NCBI RefSeq assembly: GCF_030408555.1
Contig: NZ_CP047048.1
Span: 1,612,001-1,676,000, forward strand
Direction of reading: 5' to 3'
DNA length: 64,000 bases
From: Corynebacterium aurimucosum
Lineage (GTDB): Bacteria > Actinomycetota > Actinomycetes > Mycobacteriales > Mycobacteriaceae
Shown here: positions 10,734 to 19,767 of the stretch, piece after piece
Numbering within the stretch: position 1 is the stretch's first letter
Layout of the letters: each line of letters begins with the position of its first letter
Position numbers and translations under genes: made by a program
Notes under the pieces: generated by a model
Told to the model about the DNA's origin: nothing
The model's database searches: none
The model's input: only the letters and a program-made list of their open reading frames with translations

Positions 10734-11399
10734 CTATGCTTCCTCCTTGAGGGTTTCGGCGGCGCCCGCAGCCGCAGCGATGAAAAGTGCCGAGGATGTA
10801 GCGCCCGGATCCTTGTGTCCAGCAGAACGCTCCCCTAGGTAGGAAGCGCGGCCTTTCGTGGCCACCATCGGGATAGTCGCTTCTGCGCCTGTTGCTGCGG
10901 CGTCGGCAGCCGCGCGCAGCACTTGAGCGGGGCTCTGTGCGGCATCCGCCGCAGCGCGAGCGGCCCGTGCGGCCGGCGCCCAGGCATCGACCATCGTCTT
11001 CTCCCCTTCAGAGGCCTTACCACGGGTGGCTATTCCCTCAAGCGCGGCCTCAATGAGAGCGGCCGTCGTAGGCGCATCGATCTCTCCAGAGCCTGCGGCC
11101 TTAGCCGCGCGTAGAAAAGCGGTTCCCAGCAATGGACCAGAGGCGCCACCAACGGTGGACATAAGCGTCTTTGCCGTCAGCTTCAACACATCAGCAACGT
11201 GAGACGTCTCCGGTGAGATATCCGAATCCACTTTCTCCGCGACAGCTCGGAAACCGCGGTCGACGTTTGCGCCATGGTCACTATCCCCGATGGCGCGGTC
11301 AAGCTCGATGAGTTCCTCGCGGTGTTCGTATGCCGCTGCGGCGCAGTTTTTCATCCATGCCTGGGCCCACGCTGTTGTCAAAGTTGCATTGTCGGTCAT
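10734..11399 (-). CDS. dhaL: Dihydroxyacetone kinase ADP-binding subunit DhaL
   Basis: 221 aa from ATG 11399 (MTDNATLTT); an upstream in-frame start at 11435 lies inside dhaK and is unlikely. Binds ADP/ATP as a permanent coenzyme that is rephosphorylated by DhaM and passes phosphate to dihydroxyacetone on DhaK. Motifs: the Mg/ADP-binding segment DRAIGDSDHGANVDRG, VGGASGPLLGTAFL and GEKTMVDAWAP, all standard for the family. It begins 2 nt after the dhaK stop and ends 3 nt before the dhaM start. Confidence 0.95.
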   Translation of the reverse strand: MTDNATLTTAWAQAWMKNCAAAAYEHREELIELDRAIGDSDHGANVDRGFRAVAEKVDSDISPETSHVADVLKLTAKTLMSTVGGASGPLLGTAFLRAAKAAGSGEIDAPTTAALIEAALEGIATRGKASEGEKTMVDAWAPAARAARAAADAAQSPAQVLRAAADAAATGAEATIPMVATKGRASYLGERSAGHKDPGATSSALFIAAAAGAAETLKEEA

Positions 11400-11401
11400 A
11401 T

Positions 11402-12403
11402 CTACATTCCTTGTCGTAGTGCAGCGGTGTGGCACGGGGCATCAAAAAGCTCAAGGTCTTCCTCGTCCGCGCGCATGACTGTAACGGAGCAACCGGCCAT
11501 ATCTAGACTAGTAACGAAGTTACCCACGAGGGAACGCTCGATGCTAACACCCGCGTCCTTCAGACGCTGAGCCACACGACGGTAGACCACGTACAGCTCG
11601 GACGCCGGAGTAGCACCCATGCCGTTGACAAGGACAATGGTACGCTCCCCATCACCCAGCTTAAGGTCTGCCAACACCGGATCAAGCAGATGGTCAGTTA
11701 CGTCGTCGGCAGAGACCAACGGAATTTCCTTGCGGCCCGGCTCCCCATGAATACCCACGCCGAGCTCGACTTCGTCTTCCCCGAGGTCAAAGGAGGGCTT
11801 GCCCACGTGTGGCACCGTGCAGGCACTCAGCGCTGCGCCCATGGTCGCGGTGTTTTCTACCACCTTCTTCGCCACAGCGGCCACCGCCGCGAGATCATCA
11901 CCGCGCTCGGCTGCAGCACCCGCCAGCTTTTCTACCAACAGTGTGCCGGCAACACCGCGGCGACCAGCTGTAAAAGTGGAATCCTCCACCGCAACATCAT
12001 CGTCCACGATGACCTGGCTGACCTCAATATCATCGAATTCCGCCAGCTCCGCCGCGGTGTCGAAGTTGAGAACATCGCCGGTGTAGTTCTTGACGATGTA
12101 GAGCACCCCCGCCCCGGCATTAGCTGCCTCCGTGGCCGCTTGGATTGCGTCCGGCGTTGGCGATGTAAACATGGCACCGGGCACTGCTGCATCCAACATG
12201 CCGTAGCCAACGAAGCCGGCATGCAGCGGCTCATGTCCAGAACCGCCCCCGGAGACTATGGCTACCTTGCCGTCTTCTTTCTTCTGCGAGCGGGACACAA
12301 AGAGAGGATCGGTGGATCGAGTGACTATGTCACCGTGTGCTAAAGCAAAGCCCTCCACGGATTCCTCTACTACGCTGTCCGGCGAGTTGATGAGCTTCTT
12401 CAT
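11402..12403 (-). CDS. dhaK: Dihydroxyacetone kinase substrate-binding subunit DhaK
   Basis: 333 aa from the ATG at 12403 (MKKLINSPDSVV). AAGGAG lies 7 nt upstream, and a second ATG directly before it is also possible. DhaK binds dihydroxyacetone through a hemiaminal to an active-site His and delivers it to DhaL. Motifs: SGGGSGHEPLHAGFVGYGMLDAA, VKNYTGDVLNF, RRGVAGTLLVEKLAGA and NGMGATPASELYV. First gene of dhaKLM. No DhaR or DeoR-type regulator is attached. The operon supports glycerol or dihydroxyacetone use and may be absent from this place in C. glutamicum (from memory). Confidence 0.96.
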   Translation of the reverse strand: MKKLINSPDSVVEESVEGFALAHGDIVTRSTDPLFVSRSQKKEDGKVAIVSGGGSGHEPLHAGFVGYGMLDAAVPGAMFTSPTPDAIQAATEAANAGAGVLYIVKNYTGDVLNFDTAAELAEFDDIEVSQVIVDDDVAVEDSTFTAGRRGVAGTLLVEKLAGAAAERGDDLAAVAAVAKKVVENTATMGAALSACTVPHVGKPSFDLGEDEVELGVGIHGEPGRKEIPLVSADDVTDHLLDPVLADLKLGDGERTIVLVNGMGATPASELYVVYRRVAQRLKDAGVSIERSLVGNFVTSLDMAGCSVTVMRADEEDLELFDAPCHTAALRQGM

Positions 12404-12527
12404 CATCCTTCTCCTTAGGTTTTCATTGCCCTCGAGCACTCTTCTGGGAATGCTGCCGAGCCTACCCTCGCTACCGGACGGTCTGCCGAGACCAGCGTAA
12501 CGCTCCTGTAGCCCCCGCCTCACCTTC

Positions 12528-14156
12528 TTAGCTCTTCGCGGCCTTTTGAACCTGCAACGCACCAAAGACACCGAGTACCAAGAACATCACTGCGGCCAGA
12601 AGCGACCATCGAGCTGCATCACTCATGCCTTCGCTCAACGCCTGCACCAACGCTGTTGTCTGTTCCCCAAAGGGTCCAGCCGCGCCCTGTGCGCGAAGTC
12701 CTGCGATGCTCGAGCCCGCGGACTGGCGGGTAGCTTCCGCCATGGCATCTGCGGCTGGGCCGACGACGTCGATGTCTTCGAGCGCCTTCGGCAACGCCAG
12801 TGCTAGGGCGACGGAAAAGACGGAACCAGAAACCGCGGTGCCGAGGGAGGAGCCGATCTGGCGGACCGTGCTCTGGGTAGCAGATGCCTGCCCCGAATTC
12901 GCTACCGGTATCTCGCTCAAGACCGTGCCCGTCAACTGCGCAGATGCGAACCCCAAGCCCACGCCATACAACACAAGCGGAAGCGCGATGACCCAGCCGC
13001 TAGTGTCCGGACTCAGGAGCATCGCGAGGATAAGCGCGCCGACAACTTCTAGGCCCAGACCTATGAGCACTGTTCCAGGAGCACCAAAGCGGCCAGCAAC
13101 ATGCCGTGCGGCGGCTCCCGAAATAAAGGCGCCGATTGCCATCGCCGCGAGCACGAGGCCAGCGGACATCACACTCAAGCCCAGCGCATTAATGAGGTAC
13201 AGCGGGAGGATAAAAATAATCGCAAACTCACCGATAGCTACCGCGCCCGCGGTGATGTTTCCCCAGGAAAACGTGGAGTAGGAAAAGAGGCCCAGGTCCA
13301 GCAGCGCGGAGCGTTGTACTCGCTCACGGTGCTCCTCCCAGCGGATGAACAAACTGAAACTGATCGCGGCGATGAGCAGTGCAACTGGCACCGCAGATAC
13401 CGGCGCGGTGGTGGGCCATGTCCAGCCGAACACCGTCAGCTCGGACTGTGGTGTCCACCAGCCAAGACTTGGCCCCTCAATCACCGCGAAAACAAGGGCT
13501 CCGAAGGCAATCGCGCTCAACTGTGCGCCATCGACGTCGACCCCGGGCCGTTTTTCGGGGCTACGGGTTTCCCGCACGGTGAGCACAGCTCCAACAGCCA
13601 CGATGATGCCAATGGGAACATTGACCAGGAAGATCCAATGCCACGATACCCACTGGGTAAGCGCGCCACCGGCCAAAGGTCCGACGGCGGCGGCGCCAGA
13701 GATAACTGCGCCCCACACACCGAATGCAGCCGCGCGATACTTGCCTCGGAAAACGGCGTTCACCGTGGACAAGGTTGAGGGCATGATAAACGCTGCACCC
13801 ACTGCTTGTACTGCACGCGCGGAAATGAGCGTGCCTGCGGAGTCCGCGAAACCCGCCCACACGCTGCCTGCTACGAAAATGCTAAGACCGGCGAGAAACG
13901 CTCGCTTGCGACCCCAACTATCCGCGATCTTTCCGGTGGACAACAACAGTGCGGCAAGCACTACCGCGTAGAGGCTGTTGACCCACTGCGCCTGAGTTAT
14001 GTCCAGTTTGAGGTCAGTAATAATAGCCGGCAGCGCTACCCCGACGATGGTGCCATCAAGGACAATGACGCCCAGTCCTACCGACAAAACCGCAAGACTA
14101 ATCCAGTCACGGCGGGTCGGCACCGCCGTGATGGAACCCGCTGTGGGCGACAACAT
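12528..14156 (-). CDS. MFS drug-efflux transporter, DHA2 (14-TM) family
   Basis: 542 aa with about 14 hydrophobic segments. Family motifs: LDGTIVGVALPAI in TM1, QWVNSLYAVVLAALLL, the loop 2-3 motif GKIADSWGRKRAF, and the TM5 antiporter motif GVWGAVISGAAAVGPLAGG. It should export hydrophobic cations or antibiotics with proton uptake. The substrate is not readable. The downstream end lies 124 bp before the dhaK start. Only 2 bp separate its ATG from the stop of the upstream DUF2871 gene, so the two form an operon. Confidence 0.9.
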   Translation of the reverse strand: MLSPTAGSITAVPTRRDWISLAVLSVGLGVIVLDGTIVGVALPAIITDLKLDITQAQWVNSLYAVVLAALLLSTGKIADSWGRKRAFLAGLSIFVAGSVWAGFADSAGTLISARAVQAVGAAFIMPSTLSTVNAVFRGKYRAAAFGVWGAVISGAAAVGPLAGGALTQWVSWHWIFLVNVPIGIIVAVGAVLTVRETRSPEKRPGVDVDGAQLSAIAFGALVFAVIEGPSLGWWTPQSELTVFGWTWPTTAPVSAVPVALLIAAISFSLFIRWEEHRERVQRSALLDLGLFSYSTFSWGNITAGAVAIGEFAIIFILPLYLINALGLSVMSAGLVLAAMAIGAFISGAAARHVAGRFGAPGTVLIGLGLEVVGALILAMLLSPDTSGWVIALPLVLYGVGLGFASAQLTGTVLSEIPVANSGQASATQSTVRQIGSSLGTAVSGSVFSVALALALPKALEDIDVVGPAADAMAEATRQSAGSSIAGLRAQGAAGPFGEQTTALVQALSEGMSDAARWSLLAAVMFLVLGVFGALQVQKAAKS

Positions 14157-14158
14157 GA

Positions 14159-14605
14159 CTAGGCGCTCACGGGTGCCGGGGTGGAAGAGTTAGCCGGCTC
14201 CTTCAATGCGCGGCCAAGTGCGACAACGAAGAGAACGAGGCCAATCGTGATGAGGATGTGGCCAATACCGGCAATCCCGACGATCATGGCGGTGGATTCC
14301 TCGCCCAACACGGTCAGGCTGCCGTGCCAGATGAGCATTCCAACGGTAAGCACGACACCAATGTTGTAGAACCAGAAGAAGGAGTTAAACAGCTTCTTAT
14401 TCCGCGAGACGCCGAATACCTTGTCCACGACGAGGAAGATCAAAAACATCATGAATCCCAGCGCCAAGAGGTGGGTATGGGCCACGCCCAACTGGGTGAA
14501 CTGGCCCTCCGGGAAATCATTTGCGCGTGTGAACTCACGGTAGAATAGTCCTGCTGCCAACCCCATAACGAGGTAGAAAATAGCTGCTCTATACAGGGAC
14601 TTCAT
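14159..14605 (-). CDS. DUF2871 four-helix membrane protein
   Basis: 148 aa from ATG 14605 (MKSLYRAAIFYL), with AAGGA 7 nt upstream; a GTG at 14626 is an alternative without a site. Four transmembrane helices, with HTHLLALGFMMFLIFLVVDKVFG, an FWFYNIGVVLTVGMLIWHG helix and IGHILITIGLVLF. The His residues inside helices recall heme-copper-oxidase or NnrS-type small proteins, but this is only a resemblance. The family function is unknown. First gene of a two-gene operon with the DHA2 exporter. Confidence 0.85.
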   Translation of the reverse strand: MKSLYRAAIFYLVMGLAAGLFYREFTRANDFPEGQFTQLGVAHTHLLALGFMMFLIFLVVDKVFGVSRNKKLFNSFFWFYNIGVVLTVGMLIWHGSLTVLGEESTAMIVGIAGIGHILITIGLVLFVVALGRALKEPANSSTPAPVSA

Positions 14606-14736
14606 TACTTGTTCCTTCCTAGCCACGGTGTTGTGGCTGCTGCACCGAGGGTGTTATCTATCACGGCCAAAGCCTTCTGGTATCCATCCTGCTTGGCGCA
14701 GCCAGCACAGTCATCGAGTGGTCGGCTGACTTTGAC

Positions 14737-14754
14737 ATCAACCAACTAGTTGAT
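14737..14754. promoter_or_regulatory. Operator-like palindrome upstream of the DUF2871-exporter operon
   Basis: ATCAAC-CAACTA-GTTGAT (14737-14754), with a nested perfect CAACTAGTTG (14743-14752), lies about 130-150 bp before the DUF2871 start in a 215-bp gap. Exporter operons are often controlled by TetR or MarR proteins bound to such repeats. No such regulator gene is adjacent. Confidence 0.35.
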
Positions 14755-14820
14755 CGCGCACCTAGCCCTCAGCCCGCAGCTCTCTTCTTCCCCGAATCCA
14801 CGCCGACTCAGCGGCGCCAA

Positions 14821-16611
14821 CTACCACTTGCGCAGATAATCGATGCGCTCTTGGAGCTGCTCGGCGTCGCACAACGCGGTGGGAGGGCCGCCGCAAGCCT
14901 TGCGGGCTTCAGTGTGAATAGCGCCGTGTGGGCGGCCGGTGCGTTGAGCGGTGATGGACACTACTGTGTTGAGCTCCTTGCGTAACGCGGAAATCTCATC
15001 CACCACACCTGACTGGGAACCGGTGCTGCTTGCCGATGCCTCCGCCCCACGCTTGGGCGCGTGCGGGGTGCCGTAGAGCTTGCGGCGCTGTTCCTCCGCT
15101 GCTTCCGCAGCCCGGCGCGCCTTCTCTTCTGCCTCGCGGCGGTCCAGCTCATCGGACTGCTTCTTGCGCAAAAGGTCCTTGACCTGGTCGGCGTCGAGAA
15201 GCCCGGGGATGCCGAGGAAATCCTCTTCTTCATCGGTGATATTGCCCGTGGTGAACTGCGAGCCGTTGTAAAGCAGTCCTGAAAATTCTGCTTCCGCGCC
15301 TAAGGATTCATAGGAAGGCTCGAGCATGTCCGGTTCGGACTTCTTCTTATTGGCGTCCTCGAGCAGCTCATCGTCCCAGCCATCCTTGTCGGGGTTTTTC
15401 TCCCCTCCCAGGACGTGGTCGCGCTGCTTCTCCATGTTCTCGGCAAGCCCCAAGAGCACCGGCACGGAAGGAAGAAAGACGGAGGCGGTCTCCCCTGGCA
15501 TGCGGGAGCGCACGAAGCGCCCGATGGCCTGCGCGAAGAAGAGCGGTGTCGACGCAGAGGTGGCATACACACCCACGGCGAGGCGGGGAACGTCGACGCC
15601 CTCCGACACCATGCGCACGGCCACCATCCACTCGTCGGTGGATTCAGAGAACTCTGCAATACGCGCCGAGGAGCCTGGGTCATCGGAGAGGATGACGGAG
15701 ACGGGGGTATTGGAAATCTGCTTGAGGATCTTGGCGTAGGCGCGCGCGGTTGTCGTGTCGGTAGCGAGCACGAGACCGCCGGCATCCGGCATGTTGCGGC
15801 GCATCTGCATCAGCCGTGTGTGCGCCGCCTGCAGGACGGTGGGGATCCACTCGCCTTTCGGGTCGAGGGCCGTGCGCCATGCCCGGGCGGTCTGCTCCGG
15901 ATTGAGAATATCGCCGAGCCGGGCCGCATGTTCCTCACCGGCGCTATCACGCCAGCGGGATTCGCCGGAGTAGCTGAGGAAGACGACGGGGCGCACGACA
16001 CCGTCGGCAAGCGCATCGCCATAGCCATACGTGTGATCAGAGCGGGATACGAGGTGACCTTCCCCATCCTCCTCGTAGCGCACGAAGGGAATTTGCGAGT
16101 CATCGGAGCGAAAGGGGGTACCGGTCAGCGCGAGGCGGTGCTCCGCATCATCATAGGCTTCCCGCACGCCATCGCCCCAGCTCTTGGCATCACCGGCGTG
16201 GTGGATCTCATCGAGGATCACCAGGGTGCGCCGGGCTGAGGCCACCGCGCGGTGTTTGTATGGGTGCATGCCCACCTGCGCATAAGTCACCACGACACCG
16301 TCCATCGCGGGGTTGACTCCCGAGGAGTTTGTGAACTTGGGGTCGAGCGCTAAGCCAACGCGGGAGGCGGATTCCGACCACTGCACTTTGAGGTGCTCGG
16401 TGGGCACCACCACGATGACGCGCTCAACGGTGCGGTCCGCCATAAGCTCTGTGGCCACCCGCAGGGCGAAGGTGGTCTTACCTGCACCTGGCGTTGCCAC
16501 CGCCATGAAATCCTTCGGCTTGGTGGCTAGGAACTTATCCAAAGCAGCGCGTTGCCACACGCGCAGCGAACCGTTATTGGCAAATCTCTGTGCTGGAGTC
16601 TGTGTAGACAC
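14821..16611 (-). CDS. Superfamily 2 DEAD/DEAH-box helicase
   Basis: 596 aa. Motif I ATPGAGKTTFALR (about residue 38), motif Ia VVVPTEHLKVQW, motif II DEIHHAGD, motif III LALTGTPFRSDD, and a helicase C domain with motif VI QAIGRFVRSRMPGE. The C-terminal ~140 residues are charged and partly coiled, with an ALRKELNTVVSITAQRTGRPHG segment. The fold resembles XPB/UvrB-like and type III restriction helicases. No nuclease or methylase partner is adjacent, so a housekeeping nucleic-acid role is more likely than defence. The family is conserved in corynebacteria at this position. Confidence 0.88.
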   Translation of the reverse strand: MSTQTPAQRFANNGSLRVWQRAALDKFLATKPKDFMAVATPGAGKTTFALRVATELMADRTVERVIVVVPTEHLKVQWSESASRVGLALDPKFTNSSGVNPAMDGVVVTYAQVGMHPYKHRAVASARRTLVILDEIHHAGDAKSWGDGVREAYDDAEHRLALTGTPFRSDDSQIPFVRYEEDGEGHLVSRSDHTYGYGDALADGVVRPVVFLSYSGESRWRDSAGEEHAARLGDILNPEQTARAWRTALDPKGEWIPTVLQAAHTRLMQMRRNMPDAGGLVLATDTTTARAYAKILKQISNTPVSVILSDDPGSSARIAEFSESTDEWMVAVRMVSEGVDVPRLAVGVYATSASTPLFFAQAIGRFVRSRMPGETASVFLPSVPVLLGLAENMEKQRDHVLGGEKNPDKDGWDDELLEDANKKKSEPDMLEPSYESLGAEAEFSGLLYNGSQFTTGNITDEEEDFLGIPGLLDADQVKDLLRKKQSDELDRREAEEKARRAAEAAEEQRRKLYGTPHAPKRGAEASASSTGSQSGVVDEISALRKELNTVVSITAQRTGRPHGAIHTEARKACGGPPTALCDAEQLQERIDYLRKW

Positions 16612-16713
16612 GGTCAGCGACTATCCCCCTCTAGTTATCCCAACATCCCGCTTCTGTGAAGTTCTCTATCCCTAATGCTTGGCATCGACGCAGGATGAAC
16701 GTCGATGCGCAGC

Positions 16714-16965
16714 TTAACGGCGGCGCAAGCTCTTATAGACGCGCTCGCAGTCAGGGCACACGGGCGAACCAGGTTTGGCTTGCTTGGTTACCGGGAAGGT
16801 CTCTCCGCACAGGGCAACGACGTACTTGCCGTTGACCGCGGAGTCGAGGATCTGGTTCTTCTTCACGTAGTGGAAGAACTTCGGGGTGTCGTCGTTGGTC
16901 GACGTATCCTCGCGGACATCAGGGCGCTCAATAGTCTTAGTCGTCGTACTCACGCCCACTATCAT
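16714..16965 (-). CDS. DUF3039 small zinc-ribbon protein
   Basis: 83 aa. The C-terminal half has HYVKKNQILDSAVNGKYVVALCGE and two Cys clusters (CGETF, CPDCERVY), typical of the actinobacterial DUF3039 family of unknown function. GATACT ends 8 nt before the ATG at 16965, which fits a leaderless mRNA. A GTG four codons in is another possible start. It is divergent from DUF3099 with only 48 bp between starts. Confidence 0.85.
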   Translation of the reverse strand: MIVGVSTTTKTIERPDVREDTSTNDDTPKFFHYVKKNQILDSAVNGKYVVALCGETFPVTKQAKPGSPVCPDCERVYKSLRRR

Positions 16966-17000
16966 GCCGCATCAGTATCGAAGTTGGCGAGTCCTCCAGC

Positions 17001-17006
17001 TACGCT
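17001..17006 (+). promoter_or_regulatory. -10 element, probable leaderless promoter of the DUF3099 gene
   Basis: TACGCT ends 7 nt before the ATG at 17014, with no Shine-Dalgarno sequence. It shares the 48-bp divergent region with the DUF3039 promoter. Confidence 0.4.
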
Positions 17007-17013
17007 GATAGGC

Positions 17014-17496
17014 ATGACCCCTTCGAACTCGCGCGATAACGCCCGCCATACCCCACGATCGGGGCAGCGGCGCGGACGCCGATTCGGGCGCGAAACGCAC
17101 CTCATCACCACGGCAAAACTCGCCCCCGGTCAGGACCGGCATCGCCGCGAGATCATCTACTCCATACTGCAGTTTCTGCGCGTTCCATCCCTCCTGATTG
17201 CCGGGGCCATGGTTTATGTCTGGCAGTGGTGGATCCCCGCCGCCCTTGTCGTGGCCGTCACCTTCCCCCTCCCCTGGATCGCTGTGGTCATTGGCAATGG
17301 CCGGGGTCAAAAGAAAGACAAGCGCGAAAAAGCTGTTTATAAACCAGCCCTTGCCCGGCAAATGGCGCAAGCACAACGTGAAGAACTCACCAGCGGTTCC
17401 CATGGTGAACTGCCCAGCACGCCTGGGCGGCACAAACCCTCGTCAGGAGCAGACACAAACAGTACTGCAGCTGACACTATTGACCACGAAGATTAG
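17014..17496 (+). CDS. DUF3099 membrane protein
   Basis: 160 aa. A basic N-terminus (about residues 1-45, with ETHLITTAKLAPGQDRHRRE) is followed by two hydrophobic helices (ILQFLRVPSLLIAGAMVYVW; WWIPAALVVAVTFPLPWIAVV) and a charged C-terminal tail. The arrangement fits the actinobacterial DUF3099 family. Its function is unknown. The reading frame remains open far upstream, but the ATG at 17014 gives the family-like length. Confidence 0.8.
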   Translation: MTPSNSRDNARHTPRSGQRRGRRFGRETHLITTAKLAPGQDRHRREIIYSILQFLRVPSLLIAGAMVYVWQWWIPAALVVAVTFPLPWIAVVIGNGRGQKKDKREKAVYKPALARQMAQAQREELTSGSHGELPSTPGRHKPSSGADTNSTAADTIDHED

Positions 17497-17539
17497 AACA
17501 TCACTGTATTCCCTCCCCGATGCATTTAAGGATTCTCTT

Positions 17540-19117
17540 GTGAGCACCCAGCAGCCTTCTCCTTTTGGCCCAGCGATGAACCCGGAACACCCCATCGCGG
17601 ACGTTGCGGCAGAACTTTCCCGAGTGTTTGCGGAGGCAGGGTTTAGTGCGGATGGCATCGCAGGCCATTTGGGACCCGAGTACACCGAAGCCCTGCATCG
17701 CGGCGAGCCCGCCGCAGTTGCGCTAGGAGCAAGCGGTGATTCCCGTCTGGACCATCTCATCCGTATCTTCTTGCTGCATGAACACGTACCAGCCACGCTG
17801 CTTTCCGACGTCCTCGGAGCACGCCTAGCCGCCCAACTCATTGATTGCGGTGTCGTGCTCAGCGACGAACACGGCACCGCCTACGTGGCTTATGACATTC
17901 GACCGCACATCATCGTGGGCAAGAATCGTGTCGTGTTCTCCGATGTTGATGCATCTCTGGTGCATCACGTCCCCGGCCCCGAGCATGTGTTGGGAGTGGG
18001 CTCGGCCAGCCTGTCCTTGTTGCATTCAACGCCAACGACACCAGTGGAATCAGTACTAGATTTAGGCACGGGTTCAGGCGTCCAGGTCCTTGGGCAGCTG
18101 GATTCTGCGCAACGCATTGTGGCTACCGACGTCCATGAGCGAGCCCTTGAACTCGCCCGCGCCACCGTCCTCGCGGCGGAGGCGGAAGACCGCGTTGAGC
18201 TACGCCACGGCTCCTGGTACGAACCCGTTGAGAATGAGCGCTTCGACCGCATCGTGGCTAATCCTCCATTCGTGGTTGGCTTACCCGAAGTGGGGCATGT
18301 CTATCGAGACTCCGGCCTCAACCTGGATGGAGCAAGTGAGCTGGTGGTCTCCCAGGCAGTCGAGCATCTCAACCCTGGGGGCACAGCGCACGTACTCGCA
18401 GCCTGGGTGCATCAAGGCGAAGAATCGTGGCAGCAGCGCGTCGCCTCGTGGCTACCGGATACCGGCGTCGCCGCATGGATCATTCAGCGCGATGTGGCGG
18501 ACCCAGCGTTATATGTCTCAACCTGGTTGAGCGATGAATCCGTGGATGTTCGCAGCCCTGAAGGCCAAGAGCGGTCTCGCCGGTGGCTGGAGCACTTCCG
18601 TGAAAACGAGGTCACCGGAATCGGGTTTGGTTTCGTGGCCATCCAGCGCATCGGTGAGGACGAGCCCTCGGATATCTTGGCGGAGACCATGGCGCAGCCA
18701 GTTATCGATCCGCTCGGCCCGGAAGTGGAAGAATACTTCGCGCGCGTCGAATGGCTGCGCAACCTGGTGCCGGGTGAATTAGAAACTAAGCATGTACAGC
18801 TGCGCCCCGGGGTGGCCCGTGAGGACGTTGCGCTGCCCGATGGGGACCTGGGCATGGGCTTTGAGCGCGCGGCACTGCGGCTCAGCCGTACCGATGGCCC
18901 CCGCTGGCAGCACGATGTCGATGAGCATCTCGCGGCCATTGTCGCCGGGTTTAACCCGAATGGTTTGAGCATCGGTGAAACCATCGAGCTCTACGCCGCC
19001 GCGCAGGGTTTTGAAGAAGCCGAGTTGGTCAGCGCAGCACTTCCGGCCATCGTGGATCTTATCCGCCACGGGCTTCTCATCCCGACTGAGCTGCTAGCTT
19101 TTAGCCACACTGAGTAG
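17540..19117 (+). CDS. Two-domain class I SAM methyltransferase (HemK/RsmC-like catalytic core)
   Basis: 525 aa from GTG 17540, with AAGG 8 nt upstream. Residues 1-~160 look like a winged-helix or four-helix substrate-recognition domain (DUF7059-like). The central Rossmann domain has VLDLGTGSGVQVL (SAM motif I) and the N/Q-methyltransferase motif IVANPPFVVG. The C-terminal ~170 residues form a separate domain (DUF7782-like, with a VEWLRNLVPGELETKHVQL segment). The NPPF motif implies methylation of an exocyclic amine or a Gln side chain; the substrate is unknown. Conserved across mycobacteria and corynebacteria. Confidence 0.82.
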   Translation: MSTQQPSPFGPAMNPEHPIADVAAELSRVFAEAGFSADGIAGHLGPEYTEALHRGEPAAVALGASGDSRLDHLIRIFLLHEHVPATLLSDVLGARLAAQLIDCGVVLSDEHGTAYVAYDIRPHIIVGKNRVVFSDVDASLVHHVPGPEHVLGVGSASLSLLHSTPTTPVESVLDLGTGSGVQVLGQLDSAQRIVATDVHERALELARATVLAAEAEDRVELRHGSWYEPVENERFDRIVANPPFVVGLPEVGHVYRDSGLNLDGASELVVSQAVEHLNPGGTAHVLAAWVHQGEESWQQRVASWLPDTGVAAWIIQRDVADPALYVSTWLSDESVDVRSPEGQERSRRWLEHFRENEVTGIGFGFVAIQRIGEDEPSDILAETMAQPVIDPLGPEVEEYFARVEWLRNLVPGELETKHVQLRPGVAREDVALPDGDLGMGFERAALRLSRTDGPRWQHDVDEHLAAIVAGFNPNGLSIGETIELYAAAQGFEEAELVSAALPAIVDLIRHGLLIPTELLAFSHTE

Positions 19118-19216
19118 CCTCGCGCCCCCACTAAGAGCCTCTTTACTCCTTCAATCCCCGCGTACTTCTCATCCGAGAAAGAACTCCTCTACAGAAAGGT
19201 TGTGTACTTCCCTGCC

Positions 19217-19693
19217 ATGCGTGCTGTTTTAACCCGTGTTTCTGAAGCCTCTGTCACCGTTGACAACGACGTCGTTGGGTCCATTACCTGCCCCGACACC
19301 GGCGGAGTCCTAGCACTCATTGGTGTGTCGCGGGAGGACGTCGAGGCAGGTGGTGACGCCACCGCTAGCGACGGCCCGACTTTAGAGGAGAGGATGGACA
19401 CGATGGCGCGCAAGATCGCTGAGCTGCGCATCCTCGAGGGTGAGACCAGCGTGGTCGATAGTGGTGCGCCAGTTCTGGTGGTAAGCCAGTTCACCCTCTA
19501 CGGACGAACCGCGAAAGGCCGCCGACCTTCGTGGTCAGATGCAGCCCCAGGCGAGGCCGCGGAGCCGGTGATCCAGGGTGTAGTTGCGCGCCTGCGCGAA
19601 CGCGGAATCACCGTGGAGGAAGGCCAGTTCGGAGCGATGATGCGCGTCTCCTCGGTCAACGAAGGGCCGTTCACCGTGCTCGTGGAGGTCTAG
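19217..19693 (+). CDS. dtd: D-aminoacyl-tRNA deacylase
   Basis: 158 aa from ATG 19217 ([13 protein letters not shown]). Cleaves D-amino acids or mis-charged glycine from tRNA. Key motifs are present: SQFTLYG in the active site and the Gly-cisPro-type signature [11 protein letters not shown] at the C-terminus. The family normally has about 145-155 residues; the extra few lie in the insert [18 protein letters not shown] at 19202 would add five residues. Confidence 0.93.
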   Translation: MRAVLTRVSEASVTVDNDVVGSITCPDTGGVLALIGVSREDVEAGGDATASDGPTLEERMDTMARKIAELRILEGETSVVDSGAPVLVVSQFTLYGRTAKGRRPSWSDAAPGEAAEPVIQGVVARLRERGITVEEGQFGAMMRVSSVNEGPFTVLVEV

Positions 19694-19767
19694 GTGCGGT
19701 GCACCTCCCCCAAAATGGCCTAAAACCTCACTCTTCCCGCGGGGTGTTAGAACATTTTTCGGGCCAC

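Noticed and set aside
14732..14737. TTGACA on the + strand
   Set aside because: No -10 follows at 16-18 bp and no + strand gene starts there.
14821..16611. Helicase as part of a restriction or phage-defence locus
   Set aside because: No nuclease, methylase or mobile-element gene adjoins; neighbours are core genes.
17198..17539. N-terminal extension of the methyltransferase
   Set aside because: It overlaps DUF3099 in another frame; GTG 17540 has a proper ribosome-binding site and matches the domain start.
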